A stretch of 31,427 nucleotides of DNA. It comes from an uncultured Christensenellaceae bacterium. Its GTDB lineage: Bacteria; Bacillota; Clostridia; Christensenellales; Borkfalkiaceae. Positions within the stretch are counted from its first letter, which is position 1. Each line of letters begins with the position of its first letter. The notes under the pieces are model-generated. The model saw nothing but the letters and a program-made list of their open reading frames with translations. It had not been told where the DNA came from and did no database searches. The translations under genes were made by a program, and so were the position numbers. Positions 7,314 to 14,056 of this stretch are shown piece after piece. The stretch lies in assembly GCA_910587365.1 (NCBI GenBank), contig CAJUKJ010000018.1, positions 1 to 31,427 on the forward strand. Direction: 5' to 3'.

Positions 7314-8164
7314 AATATTTCCGAAAGGTTGGCTTTAATTGCCGCAGCAACGTCCGGCTTGTTCATACAGTAAACGTGTACGGCTTTTATTCCGTTTGCG
7401 TATAAGTCGATAATCTGCTCGGTTGCATAGGCTATGCCCGCCTGCTTCATTGCGAGGGGATTGTTGCCGAACCTGTCCACTATTCTTCTGAAACGCGTGG
7501 GAAGATACGTCCCCGACATTGAAGTTATCCGCTTTGTCTGCGCCGCGTTCGTAACGGGCATTATGCCCGGGATTACAGGCTGGAATATTCCGCTTGCCTG
7601 AACCTTTGATAAAAAGCTGTAATATATATCGTTGTCAAAAAACATCTGCGTGGTTAAAAAGTCGCAGCCCGAATCTGCCTTTCTCTTTAAATGCTCTATA
7701 TCCGAAAACAGCGTTTGGCTTTGGGGATGACCTTCGGGATAGCACGCCGCGCCTATACAGAAACCGCCGAATTTTTTCACGTCCTCCACAAGCTCGTTTG
7801 CATAGCGGTAGTCGAGGTTGCCAGCAAAATTTTCGGGCAGGTCGCCGCGCAAAGCAAGCACGTTTTCGACGCCCGCTTCTTTAAGCTGAACGAGCTTTTC
7901 ACGCACGTCCGATTTGTTATGCGATATACAGGATAAATGCGCCAGAGGGGTTATGCCCAAAGACTTTATCTCTTTAGCGATTGAAACGGTGTAGTCGCTT
8001 GTTCCGCCGCCCGCACCGTAGGTTACGCTGATATAGTCGGGGGTCAATTCCGCAATGCCCTTGACGGCGTTTAACACGCTTTCGTAGTTGGTAAGCGTTT
8101 TTGGAGGGAACACCTCGAACGATAAATTTGCCTTTTTATTTTTAAGAATTTCCGTAATTTTCAT
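7307..8164 (-). CDS. metF: 5,10-methylenetetrahydrofolate reductase
   Basis: A 285-residue FAD-dependent reductase that makes 5-methyltetrahydrofolate, the methyl donor for MetH encoded downstream. Family features: SFEVFPPKT near the N-terminus with the catalytic Glu, VTYGAGG, LAHLSC, ALRGDLP, TQMFFDN and PGIMPV. Length is typical. No Shine-Dalgarno is visible before the ATG. The sequence upstream reads TTGCAA, an 18-bp spacer and TAAAAT, with the -10 box ending about a dozen bases from the ATG, so the mRNA may have a very short leader or none. No SAM, cobalamin or THF riboswitch fits in that space. Operon order is metF, reactivation gene, metH, lipoprotein. Confidence 0.95.
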   Translation of the reverse strand: MKITEILKNKKANLSFEVFPPKTLTNYESVLNAVKGIAELTPDYISVTYGAGGGTSDYTVSIAKEIKSLGITPLAHLSCISHNKSDVREKLVQLKEAGVENVLALRGDLPENFAGNLDYRYANELVEDVKKFGGFCIGAACYPEGHPQSQTLFSDIEHLKRKADSGCDFLTTQMFFDNDIYYSFLSKVQASGIFQPVIPGIMPVTNAAQTKRITSMSGTYLPTRFRRIVDRFGNNPLAMKQAGIAYATEQIIDLYANGIKAVHVYCMNKPDVAAAIKANLSEILC

Positions 8165-8233
8165 ATATTTTATATTTTATCACACCGTGCGCCGTATTTG
8201 CAAGAAAAATTTCCCCGTCGGAAGAATATGATT

Positions 8234-8258
8234 AAAGGCTTCCGCAGGGAAAGCCTTT
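8234..8258 (-). terminator. Hairpin after iscU
   Basis: Arms AAAGGCTT (8234-8241) and AAGCCTTT (8251-8258) enclose a 9-base loop between the iscU stop and metF. On the minus strand the downstream tail is AATCATATTCTT, not a clean T run, so termination may be partial. Confidence 0.4.
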
Positions 8259-8263
8259 ACAAA

Positions 8264-8704
8264 TCAGTCTTCGTCAACGTTGTGTTCTTCTTCGTCGTGC
8301 GGGTCGGGAAACTGCGACTTATCGTAGTCTATGCCGTTTTTGTCGTAATAGTCCTTTATCGCAGCCCTGATTGCCTCTTCCGCGAGAACCGAACAGTGCA
8401 TTTTGTGTGCGGGCAGCCCGTCCAAAGCCTCCGCAACCGCCTTGTTCGTAAGGGTAAGAGCTTCCGAAAGGGGCTTGCCCTTTATAAGCTCGGTAGCCAT
8501 AGACGACGAGGCAATAGCACTGCCGCAACCGAAGGTGTTAAACTTTACGTCCTCTATAATACCGTCCTTTATTTTGAGATATATCTTCATTATATCTCCG
8601 CACTTTGCATTGCCCACTTCGCCTATTCCGTCCGCGTCCTCTATTTTACCGACGTTTCTGGGGTTAGTGAAATGATCCATAACTTTTTCGCTGTATAATG
8701 CCAT
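8264..8704 (-). CDS. iscU: Fe-S cluster scaffold protein
   Basis: A 146-residue scaffold on which IscS assembles Fe-S clusters. It starts MALYSEKVMDHF, the usual opening of this family. The three cluster-ligand cysteines are in AKCGD, FGCGSA and the H-K-M-H-C-S segment, in the standard spacing. The tail is acidic (D-P-H-D-E-E-E-H). I chose ATG 8704 over the longer frame to 8818, because the upstream codons translate a structured repeat and lack similarity. The gene lies 261 bp downstream of iscS, separated by copy 1 of the R1 repeat, whose terminator-like hairpin ends a few bases before the start codon. Confidence 0.95.
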   Translation of the reverse strand: MALYSEKVMDHFTNPRNVGKIEDADGIGEVGNAKCGDIMKIYLKIKDGIIEDVKFNTFGCGSAIASSSMATELIKGKPLSEALTLTNKAVAEALDGLPAHKMHCSVLAEEAIRAAIKDYYDKNGIDYDKSQFPDPHDEEEHNVDED

Positions 8705-8710
8705 AATATT

Positions 8711-8893
8711 TTTCCTCACAAAAATTATCGTCTTGTGCGCCGATAATTTTTCGTGACTTTGAGAGGCTCTGCCTCTCTTTGTGCGATTTTTATTGGCACA
8801 CTTTTTATTTAATCGCACAAATTCACTCCGCTGAGGCGCAGGTTTGCGCTAATTGTGTCGTGCGGCGCAAAAGCGCGGTTTTGCTTGCACCGT
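8711..8893 (-). repeat. Structured intergenic element R1, copy 1 (iscS-iscU spacer)
   Basis: Read on the minus strand, the element runs from stem 1 to a terminal hairpin. Stem 1 has outer arms 8887-8890/8860-8863 and inner GCAAAA/TTTTGC. A conserved block AAACCTGC follows. The central stem has 11-bp perfect arms (8811-8821 and 8778-8788). Next is GAGAGGC-AGA-GCCTCTC (8761-8777), then an AT-rich hairpin (8741-8755 with 8717-8730) ending about 12 bp before the iscU ATG. Two other copies keep the first, central and terminal hairpins with different bases. It could act as a leader RNA or attenuator for iscU, or be a structured mobile repeat. Confidence 0.75.
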
Positions 8894-8904
8894 TATTTGT
8901 TTTA

Positions 8905-8933
8905 TTTCCTCACAAAAATTATCGTCTTGCGCG
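8905..8933. repeat. Direct repeat of the R1 copy 1 hairpin arm
   Basis: Bases 8711-8739 (hairpin arm of R1 copy 1) recur at 8905-8933, exactly 194 bp away, with 28 of 29 positions matching. The matching second arm is absent here, so this copy forms no hairpin by itself. In the transcript it could compete with 8717-8730 for pairing with 8741-8755. It may also be the truncated start of a tandem second R1 unit. Confidence 0.8.
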
Positions 8934-8965
8934 TTTTTATTTGCTACGTATTTATACGTTTCAAT

Positions 8966-10159
8966 TTAAATAAGATGGGGACGCTCGCCCTTTTCAAGCT
9001 CTTCCCATACGGGCGACATACCCCTGAGGTAGCTTACCACTTCCGGTACGGCTTTTAAAATAGCCTGTACGTCCTCTTCCGTGTTGTATTCCGAAAGGCT
9101 TATGCGAAGCGAACCGTGCGCAACCTCGTGCGGAAGCCCCAGCGCGAGCAGAACGTGCGACGGGTCCAAAGAACCCGAGGTACAGGCAGAACCCGACGAA
9201 GCGCAAATACCCTTTGCGTCCAATAACAGCAACAACCCCTCGCCCTCGATACCTTCAAAGCACATATTCACGTTGGCAGGCAGTCTTTTCCGCCTGTCGC
9301 CGTTCAGCTTGGAATGGGGAATTTTCAAAAGCCCGTCAATAAGCTTATCGCGCAGGACAACAAGCTTTGCTGCATTTTCAGCCATATGCGCGCAGGTTTC
9401 TTCCAGAGCATACGACATTGAAACAATACCGCCAATATTTTCCGTCCCCGCACGACGTCCGCGCTCCTGCGCTCCGCCTTCGATAAAGGTGTTAAGCGGA
9501 ATACCTCGCTTGCAGTACAGCGCGCCCACACCCTTGGGCCCGTGGAATTTATGTGCGGAAAGGCTGAGCATATCTATATTGTCCGCCTTTACGTCAACGG
9601 GGATATGTCCTACCGCCTGAACTGCGTCAGTGTGGAACGGAACGCCCGTTTTTTTGCAGACCTCGCCTATTTCACGGATTGGCTGGATTGTTCCAACCTC
9701 GTTATTTGCATACATTACGGTTACAAGCGCGGTGTCCGAGCGAATTGCCTTTTGCACCTGCTCCGCAGTTACAAGCCCGTCGGAATGGACGTCAAGGTAT
9801 GTTACTTCAAGCCCCTCTTTTTCAAGCTTTTTCAAAGTATGAAGTACGGCGTGATGCTCGAACGCGGTTGACACAATATGCTTTTTACCCTTTCTCAGTC
9901 CGTTGACCGCAGCCGAACGGATTGCCTGGTTGTCCGCCTCGCTTCCGCAAGAAGTAAAATAAATTTCCTTAGGGTCGGCATTAAGACACTTGGCAATTCT
10001 CGCCCTCGCACCGTCAAGGGCTTCCTTAGCGACTTGTCCCACAGTATGCAGCGACGAAGGGTTGCCATACACCCCTTTAAGATAGGGCATCATAGCCTCT
10101 ATTGCCTTATCGCTCATTGCGGTCGTTGCCGCATTGTCCACGTAAATAGTTTTTGACAT
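8966..10159 (-). CDS. iscS: Cysteine desulfurase
   Basis: A 397-residue PLP enzyme that supplies sulfur from cysteine for Fe-S clusters. It begins with VDNAATT. The PLP lysine is in SAHKFHGPKG. The active-site loop reads CASSGSACTSG, with the catalytic cysteine in G-S-A-C-T-S-G, followed by SHVLLALG. I start at ATG 10159 (M-S-K-T-I-Y); the extra 18 codons of the open frame fall in the leader. A 9-bp-arm AT hairpin (AATATATTG/CAATATATT) lies directly in front of this ATG and would mask it. The gene is driven by the promoter at 10360-10388, giving a leader of about 190 nt. Confidence 0.95.
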   Translation of the reverse strand: MSKTIYVDNAATTAMSDKAIEAMMPYLKGVYGNPSSLHTVGQVAKEALDGARARIAKCLNADPKEIYFTSCGSEADNQAIRSAAVNGLRKGKKHIVSTAFEHHAVLHTLKKLEKEGLEVTYLDVHSDGLVTAEQVQKAIRSDTALVTVMYANNEVGTIQPIREIGEVCKKTGVPFHTDAVQAVGHIPVDVKADNIDMLSLSAHKFHGPKGVGALYCKRGIPLNTFIEGGAQERGRRAGTENIGGIVSMSYALEETCAHMAENAAKLVVLRDKLIDGLLKIPHSKLNGDRRKRLPANVNMCFEGIEGEGLLLLLDAKGICASSGSACTSGSLDPSHVLLALGLPHEVAHGSLRISLSEYNTEEDVQAILKAVPEVVSYLRGMSPVWEELEKGERPHLI

Positions 10160-10182
10160 AAATATATTGCACCAATATATAT
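10160..10182 (-). promoter_or_regulatory. Hairpin at the iscS translation start
   Basis: On the minus strand AATATATTG-GTG-CAATATATT ends one or two bases before the iscS ATG, and no other ribosome site is visible. A hairpin in this place would reduce ribosome access and could be a target for regulation. The pairing is AT-rich and only moderately stable. Confidence 0.45.
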
Positions 10183-10186
10183 TTTT

Positions 10187-10325
10187 ATTAAATAGCAGCC
10201 GCGCGCAAGGCAAGGAAAGCGAGCATTTTTGAAAGGGAGTTTACTATGCGTAAATGACCTGAAAAAAGCGGAGCTTGTCGTACCGAAGGCGGTGCCTTAC
10301 ACCGCATTGCGTGATGAATGCTTTT
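10187..10325. repeat. Modular intergenic sequence R2, copy A (iscS leader)
   Basis: Non-coding DNA within the iscS mRNA leader, with a hairpin GCGGTG-CCTTA-CACCGC. It shares the 9-mers AAATGACCT (10252-10260) and GTCGTACCG (10277-10285), and a G/A-rich run before GCATTTT, with the eda upstream region at 25285-25440, though in a different order. It looks like a degenerate interspersed repeat. The function is unknown. Confidence 0.35.
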
Positions 10326-10331
10326 TAATAA

Positions 10332-10398
10332 TTAATTCCTATGTTTTTAGTATGATTTCATTATAAATTTTAATTCCTATTTTGTCAATAGGAATTAA
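10332..10398 (-). promoter_or_regulatory. iscS-iscU promoter with a triple IscR-like operator
   Basis: On the minus strand the promoter reads TTGACA (10383-10388), a 17-bp spacer and TATAAT (10360-10365). The 11-mer TTAATTCCTAT occurs at 10332-10342 and 10370-10380, and inverted at 10388-10398. The last two form a perfect palindrome with an 11-bp arm on each side of a 7-bp centre, covering the -35 box and spacer. The first lies about 10 bp past the expected transcript start. Palindromes with ATTCC/GGAAT arms suit Rrf2-family regulators, and iscR ends just upstream, so repression by IscR is the natural inference. Confidence 0.82.
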
Positions 10399-10435
10399 TG
10401 TATAAAAATAAAAAAATTTCAAAAACGCAGAGATA

Positions 10436-10828
10436 TTACTTCAATAAATCCTTTAAAGTTTTTGAAGTCAAAAACTTCATTATAACTTCGTCCAATTCTT
10501 TGAACAGCGGCAATGTCATACAGGTACCCGAATTTTCGCAACCTGTTTCTATACAGGAAACGGGCGCAAGCGAACCCTCGCCCGAGAGAAGAATTTCCGC
10601 AACGGTGTATTCCTCCGCCTTTCTTGCAAGCTTGTACCCACCGCTTTTTCCGCGCGCGCTTACGACAAAGCCCGCCGCAGAAAGCGAAGCTGCGGAGGCT
10701 TCGAGATATTTAAGCGATTCTTTCTGGCGTTCGGCAATGTCAGAAAGAGAAATGTACCCCTCCCCTTCGTGTTTTGCCAAATCCACCATTATTTTAAGGG
10801 CGTTTCTGCCTTTCGTGGTTATAAACAT
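10436..10828 (-). CDS. iscR: Rrf2-family Fe-S regulator IscR
   Basis: A 130-residue transcription factor. An N-terminal winged HTH (about 1-65) is followed by a dimerization helix. The cluster-binding cysteines read C-I-E-T-G-C-E-N-S-G-T-C near residues 91-102, the IscR-type pattern (C-x5-7-C-x5-C). It is expected to sense Fe-S status and control the isc genes. It lies 277 bp upstream of iscS, with the strong promoter/operator between them, so iscS-iscU can be expressed apart from iscR. Its own promoter is not clear; the DNA upstream is R1 copy 3 in the opposite orientation. CymR and NsrR are the alternative Rrf2 members, but context favours IscR. Confidence 0.88.
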   Translation of the reverse strand: MFITTKGRNALKIMVDLAKHEGEGYISLSDIAERQKESLKYLEASAASLSAAGFVVSARGKSGGYKLARKAEEYTVAEILLSGEGSLAPVSCIETGCENSGTCMTLPLFKELDEVIMKFLTSKTLKDLLK

Positions 10829-10852
10829 ATATATCCCAAATTTTAATTATTT

Positions 10853-11029
10853 TACGGTGCTTGTAAAAATCACACTTTTTGCAAGCACACCCTATTTGCG
10901 CATACCTGCGGCTCGCCGAGGTAAATGCCCGCAATTAAATAACAGGTTTGCCCTAAGATTGCGGGCAGAGTGCGAGTAGTCATCAAATTACGAAATTTTT
11001 GTTTTGCAGAATAAAAACAAAAATTTGCG
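10853..11029 (+). repeat. Structured intergenic element R1, copy 3 (iscR-nadA spacer)
   Basis: This copy reads on the plus strand, opposite to both neighbours. Stem 1: 10857-10869 with 10876-10888, nearly perfect over 13 bp. Conserved block GCATACCTGC. Small stem ACCT/AGGT with CGGC/GCCG (about 10904-10922). Central stem TGCCCGCAAT (10926-10935) with ATTGCGGGCA (10958-10967), its loop holding TAAATAA and GTTTGCC. Terminal hairpin AAATTTTTGTTTT (10993-11005) with AAAACAAAAATTT (11014-11026), which can also serve as the minus-strand terminator of nadA. The GAG/CTC stem seen in the other copies is not clear here. Confidence 0.75.
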
Positions 11030-11034
11030 AACTT

Positions 11035-11949
11035 TTAACCGCCGTACTCTATCATCTTTTCAATACACTTTACGGACTGCGCAATTAACTGCCCGTCCAT
11101 AATAATTTCCTCGCCGCCCCTGCCTTCAAGACAGTTTAAAACGTCGATTAAAGTCGTCGCCTTCATATTATGGCAGACTAAATCTTTGGAAAGGGGATAA
11201 AATTGCTTATCGGGGCATTTGAACTGTAAATGCTGGACTATGGAATTTTCCGTGCCTATTATAAACTGCTTTTTATCCGATTTTTCCGCAAAGTCCATAA
11301 TACCCGCGGTCGAACCGACGTAGTCGGCAAGCTCAACCACCTCCGGACGGCATTCGGGATGAACCAAAAACAACGCTTCGGGGTGTTCGCTTTTTGCGTT
11401 TAAAACGTCAGCCCTTTCTATCTTTGCGTGGGTAGGGCAACCGCCCGAAAGCAACTTGAAATTCTTTTCGGGGACTTGGTTTTTAACGTAAGTGCCGAGG
11501 TTTATATCGGGAATAAACAGGATATTTTTTTGCGGAATTGCGCGGCATATTTTAACCGCGCTTGAAGAAGTTACGCACACGTCGGCAATAGTTTTAAGAC
11601 TCGCCGTGGTGTTTATGTACGCAACTACCGCATAGTCGGGGTACATTTTCTTAACCTCGGCAATAACCTCCCTGTCCATCTGTTCCGCCATAGGACAGCC
11701 CGCCTGCGGGTTGGCAAGCAGCACTTTTTTCTGTGGGGAAAGCATTTTAACCGTTTCCGCCATAAATCTTACCCCGCACATAATTACCGTGCTTTGGGGC
11801 GAAGTTTTGGCTTTTACGGAAAGCGCGTAGCTGTCGCCAGTGAAGTCGGCAACCTCGCATATATCCTCGGACATATAGCTGTGTGCGAGAATACAGACGT
11901 CCTTTTCCGCCTTTAATTTTAAAATTTTATCCTGTACGTCTTTAATCAT
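11035..11949 (-). CDS. nadA: Quinolinate synthase
   Basis: A 304-residue [4Fe-4S] enzyme of de novo NAD synthesis that condenses iminoaspartate with dihydroxyacetone phosphate. Family features: LAHSYM near the N-terminus, VIMCGVRFMAETVK, NPQAGCPMA (cluster Cys), VHPECRPEV (cluster Cys), TENSI and the VCHNMKATTL segment (cluster Cys). Length is typical. nadB and nadC are not adjacent. The enzyme depends on Fe-S clusters and sits next to iscR. Its leader carries a close match to the isc half-site, so co-regulation is plausible. The ribosome site AGGA lies seven bases before ATG, inside that half-site. Confidence 0.95.
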   Translation of the reverse strand: MIKDVQDKILKLKAEKDVCILAHSYMSEDICEVADFTGDSYALSVKAKTSPQSTVIMCGVRFMAETVKMLSPQKKVLLANPQAGCPMAEQMDREVIAEVKKMYPDYAVVAYINTTASLKTIADVCVTSSSAVKICRAIPQKNILFIPDINLGTYVKNQVPEKNFKLLSGGCPTHAKIERADVLNAKSEHPEALFLVHPECRPEVVELADYVGSTAGIMDFAEKSDKKQFIIGTENSIVQHLQFKCPDKQFYPLSKDLVCHNMKATTLIDVLNCLEGRGGEEIIMDGQLIAQSVKCIEKMIEYGG

Positions 11950-11951
11950 AA

Positions 11952-12005
11952 ATAATTCCTATTTAACTTGTATGAATTATACTATAACGGCATAGAAAAT
12001 GTCAA
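11952..12005 (-). promoter_or_regulatory. nadA promoter and IscR-like half-site
   Basis: Minus-strand TTGACA (12000-12005), 18-bp spacer, TATAAT (11976-11981). Between the expected transcript start and the ATG lies 11952-11962, matching 10 of 11 bases of the isc half-site TTAATTCCTAT on the plus strand. The same bases contain the AGGA ribosome site. Bound protein would block initiation or translation. Because a ribosome site alone can mimic GGAAT, the operator role is tentative. Confidence 0.6.
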
Positions 12006-12059
12006 ATAAAATTTTACCGCAGAGCATCGGACAAAACACTCTGCGGGTAATTTTATTTA
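12004..12059 (-). terminator. Terminator after the DUF2207 gene
   Basis: Arms CCGCAGAG (12017-12024) and CTCTGCGG (12039-12046) extend on both sides into A/T runs that also pair (AAATAAAATT with AATTTTATTT). It lies 18 bp past the stop of the minus-strand gene. Its far end touches the -35 box of the nadA promoter. Confidence 0.8.
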
Positions 12060-12076
12060 AATGAATTTGCAACGCG

Positions 12077-14032
12077 TCAGCAGCCGCGGCTTCCGCCGCC
12101 TCCGCCACCGCCGCCGGAGGAACCGCCTCCCCCGCCGCCACCGCCTCCGCCCGAACCTCCGCCGCCTGCGGAAAATGACACGGATGAATGATGGCAACTG
12201 TGCGAAGCGCATCTGCCTATGCTGTCGGGGTCTAACCCCTCTGCAAAGTATGCGGGAGGAATGAAATTCAGGGACGCAAAGCGTTTTTGAACTTTTCTAC
12301 TAATACCCATTATATAGCAGTAGGGCAAAATTTGCGCGAAGTAGTCGGGATTTTCGTCGAATATAAGCTGTATTCGCTCCAACTCGGTAAGCAGTAAAAA
12401 GTTTTTAAAGCCGCATAATCTTCCGTAAGTTTCAGATACTTCCTTACTGCGTATTCCTCCGTCAATCAGGTGCGGAAAAACGAACAGACACAACGCCCAC
12501 CACAACGGCGCAATAATCAAAAGTCCCGCATAGTCGTAAATTTCAAGCGCGAACGCGAATGCGTAGCAGAAGTAAAGCCCGCCGTAGAAAGATAACGGAA
12601 AGATGAGCATAAGTAAATTTTTTATCTTATTGAACTCTACTCCTACGAACGTACCCGCAACCATAAATATAAAGAAGAATAAAAATACGTATCCCCTTGC
12701 CAACACACAGTAATATAATATAACCGCAAGCGTGGGAATAAGGGCAACGAACGGCAACGCCGTCGCAAGAGCGTTACGCGAAATTATATAGGGCTTCGGC
12801 TCGTTACCCTTTTCGATAAGCTTATCCGCACTTTCGTACACGTGGCGTTTAAAAGTATACCTTTGCTTTTTAAAGCGTTTCGTCGAAAAGGTGCGCGGAG
12901 AACGCGCGTCAAGCATAACCGCTTCAAAAAAGCGTCTTTCGCTGCTTGACATACCCAATAATATACTTTTCAACCGCTTGGCATCATTCAGGCTTTTATC
13001 GGGAATAAGCGTTAGATTGCGCTTGCCGTCTTTTTTTATTGTTATATAGCCCTTTGCCGCCCATTGCAATATCAGCGCGCCAACGTCCCTGTAACGCGCG
13101 CCCTTATGCCATACCGCCGAAAAGTGCATTATATCTATATCTTCGGGCGGAAGATATTCCACGGGGGAAACAACCTTTTTATTGCAACAACCTGCAATTA
13201 TAAGCCCGACGCACGCAGCCATTCCCAGTAGGGCAAGCCCGAAAAACAGCAGATAGTACCAATAAAAAGTTAACGCCGCATCAAAGAAGCCATTGGGCAG
13301 AATTACCTGCACCGTGTAACCCTTGTTCTTTGCCTGCGGAAGGGCGAAGACAGAAATTACGTTATCGCTTACTTTTGCGTATTCCCCGTTTTCGGCGTCG
13401 GGGTGCCATACCTGTTTATCGTTAGTCCTGAAAGACACGTCGGATAAATATGTACCATCGGGAAAGGTTACGGTCGCGCTAAACATTTCCGTCCGCGCCA
13501 TAGCGTAGCCGAGAACGTCAAACGTGAAATCGTCGAACGCGCGAAGCTTGTCGTCGCCCATACCGTAGGTATATGTCAGCACGAAAGTATGGTCGCCCGC
13601 GCTTATGTAGCCTTCGTCGGGGGTCTGCATTTTTACAGAATGGAAAGCTCCGTATAAGCTGCGCGTAACCTTTGCCTCTCCCCCGTCGAGCGTGACGGCG
13701 ACGTTATCGAGATTGGCAAAATACCTTTTACCTTTATAGGTTTTACCGTCAACAATGCGGGTTGTTTTACTTTCACGCTGGATATCGCGGATAATGCCCG
13801 TATTTATACCGTCTTCGTCAAAATGCACTAAAAGCGTTTCACGGATATCGAACGTCTTATCGCGGTTTACAAAAATATCTACGCTGACGCTTTTGAAATA
13901 ATAATTATCGTCTACGGTAGCGGCTTGCGCGCCCTGCGCGCTTCCTGCAAAAAACGTAACCCCGAATATTAAAATTATAAGCAAAACGGCGGTTATATAC
14001 CACCGTTTGTTTAGTTTATTATTCATATCCAT
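12077..14032 (-). CDS. DUF2207 membrane protein with polyglycine tail
   Basis: A 651-residue protein with a signal peptide or anchor (about 11-36) and an extracellular beta-rich DUF2207 domain (about 40-250, with VDIFVNRDKTFDIRETLLV). A membrane segment follows (about 258-284), then a cytoplasmic stretch (about 290-400) containing EYLPPEDIDIMHFSAVW, several further membrane segments (about 405-510), and an end of almost pure Gly/Ser finishing in G-C. This architecture and glycine-rich tail are characteristic of DUF2207 proteins, whose function is unknown. Two Met codons, 14032 and 14026, are possible starts. It is read with the next upstream gene (24-bp gap) from the promoter near 14746. Confidence 0.85.
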   Translation of the reverse strand: MDMNNKLNKRWYITAVLLIILIFGVTFFAGSAQGAQAATVDDNYYFKSVSVDIFVNRDKTFDIRETLLVHFDEDGINTGIIRDIQRESKTTRIVDGKTYKGKRYFANLDNVAVTLDGGEAKVTRSLYGAFHSVKMQTPDEGYISAGDHTFVLTYTYGMGDDKLRAFDDFTFDVLGYAMARTEMFSATVTFPDGTYLSDVSFRTNDKQVWHPDAENGEYAKVSDNVISVFALPQAKNKGYTVQVILPNGFFDAALTFYWYYLLFFGLALLGMAACVGLIIAGCCNKKVVSPVEYLPPEDIDIMHFSAVWHKGARYRDVGALILQWAAKGYITIKKDGKRNLTLIPDKSLNDAKRLKSILLGMSSSERRFFEAVMLDARSPRTFSTKRFKKQRYTFKRHVYESADKLIEKGNEPKPYIISRNALATALPFVALIPTLAVILYYCVLARGYVFLFFFIFMVAGTFVGVEFNKIKNLLMLIFPLSFYGGLYFCYAFAFALEIYDYAGLLIIAPLWWALCLFVFPHLIDGGIRSKEVSETYGRLCGFKNFLLLTELERIQLIFDENPDYFAQILPYCYIMGISRKVQKRFASLNFIPPAYFAEGLDPDSIGRCASHSCHHSSVSFSAGGGGSGGGGGGGGGGSSGGGGGGGGSRGC

Positions 14033-14056
14033 ATTTCCGTTCAGTATGGTTTTATA

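Noticed and set aside
8165..8263. Riboswitch (SAM, cobalamin or THF) in front of the metF-metH operon
   Set aside because: The spacer is about 100 bp, includes the iscU hairpin, and the likely -10 box almost touches the metF ATG. No known riboswitch core is visible.
8705..8818. N-terminal extension of iscU up to 8818
   Set aside because: It would translate the R1 hairpins; IscU proteins start close to the MALYSEKV segment.
9081..9620. 179-residue plus-strand reading frame
   Set aside because: It lies antisense to the catalytic part of iscS; its composition is that of a complementary-strand shadow.
10398..10979. 193-residue plus-strand reading frame over iscR
   Set aside because: Antisense to iscR and running through R1; no domain is recognisable.
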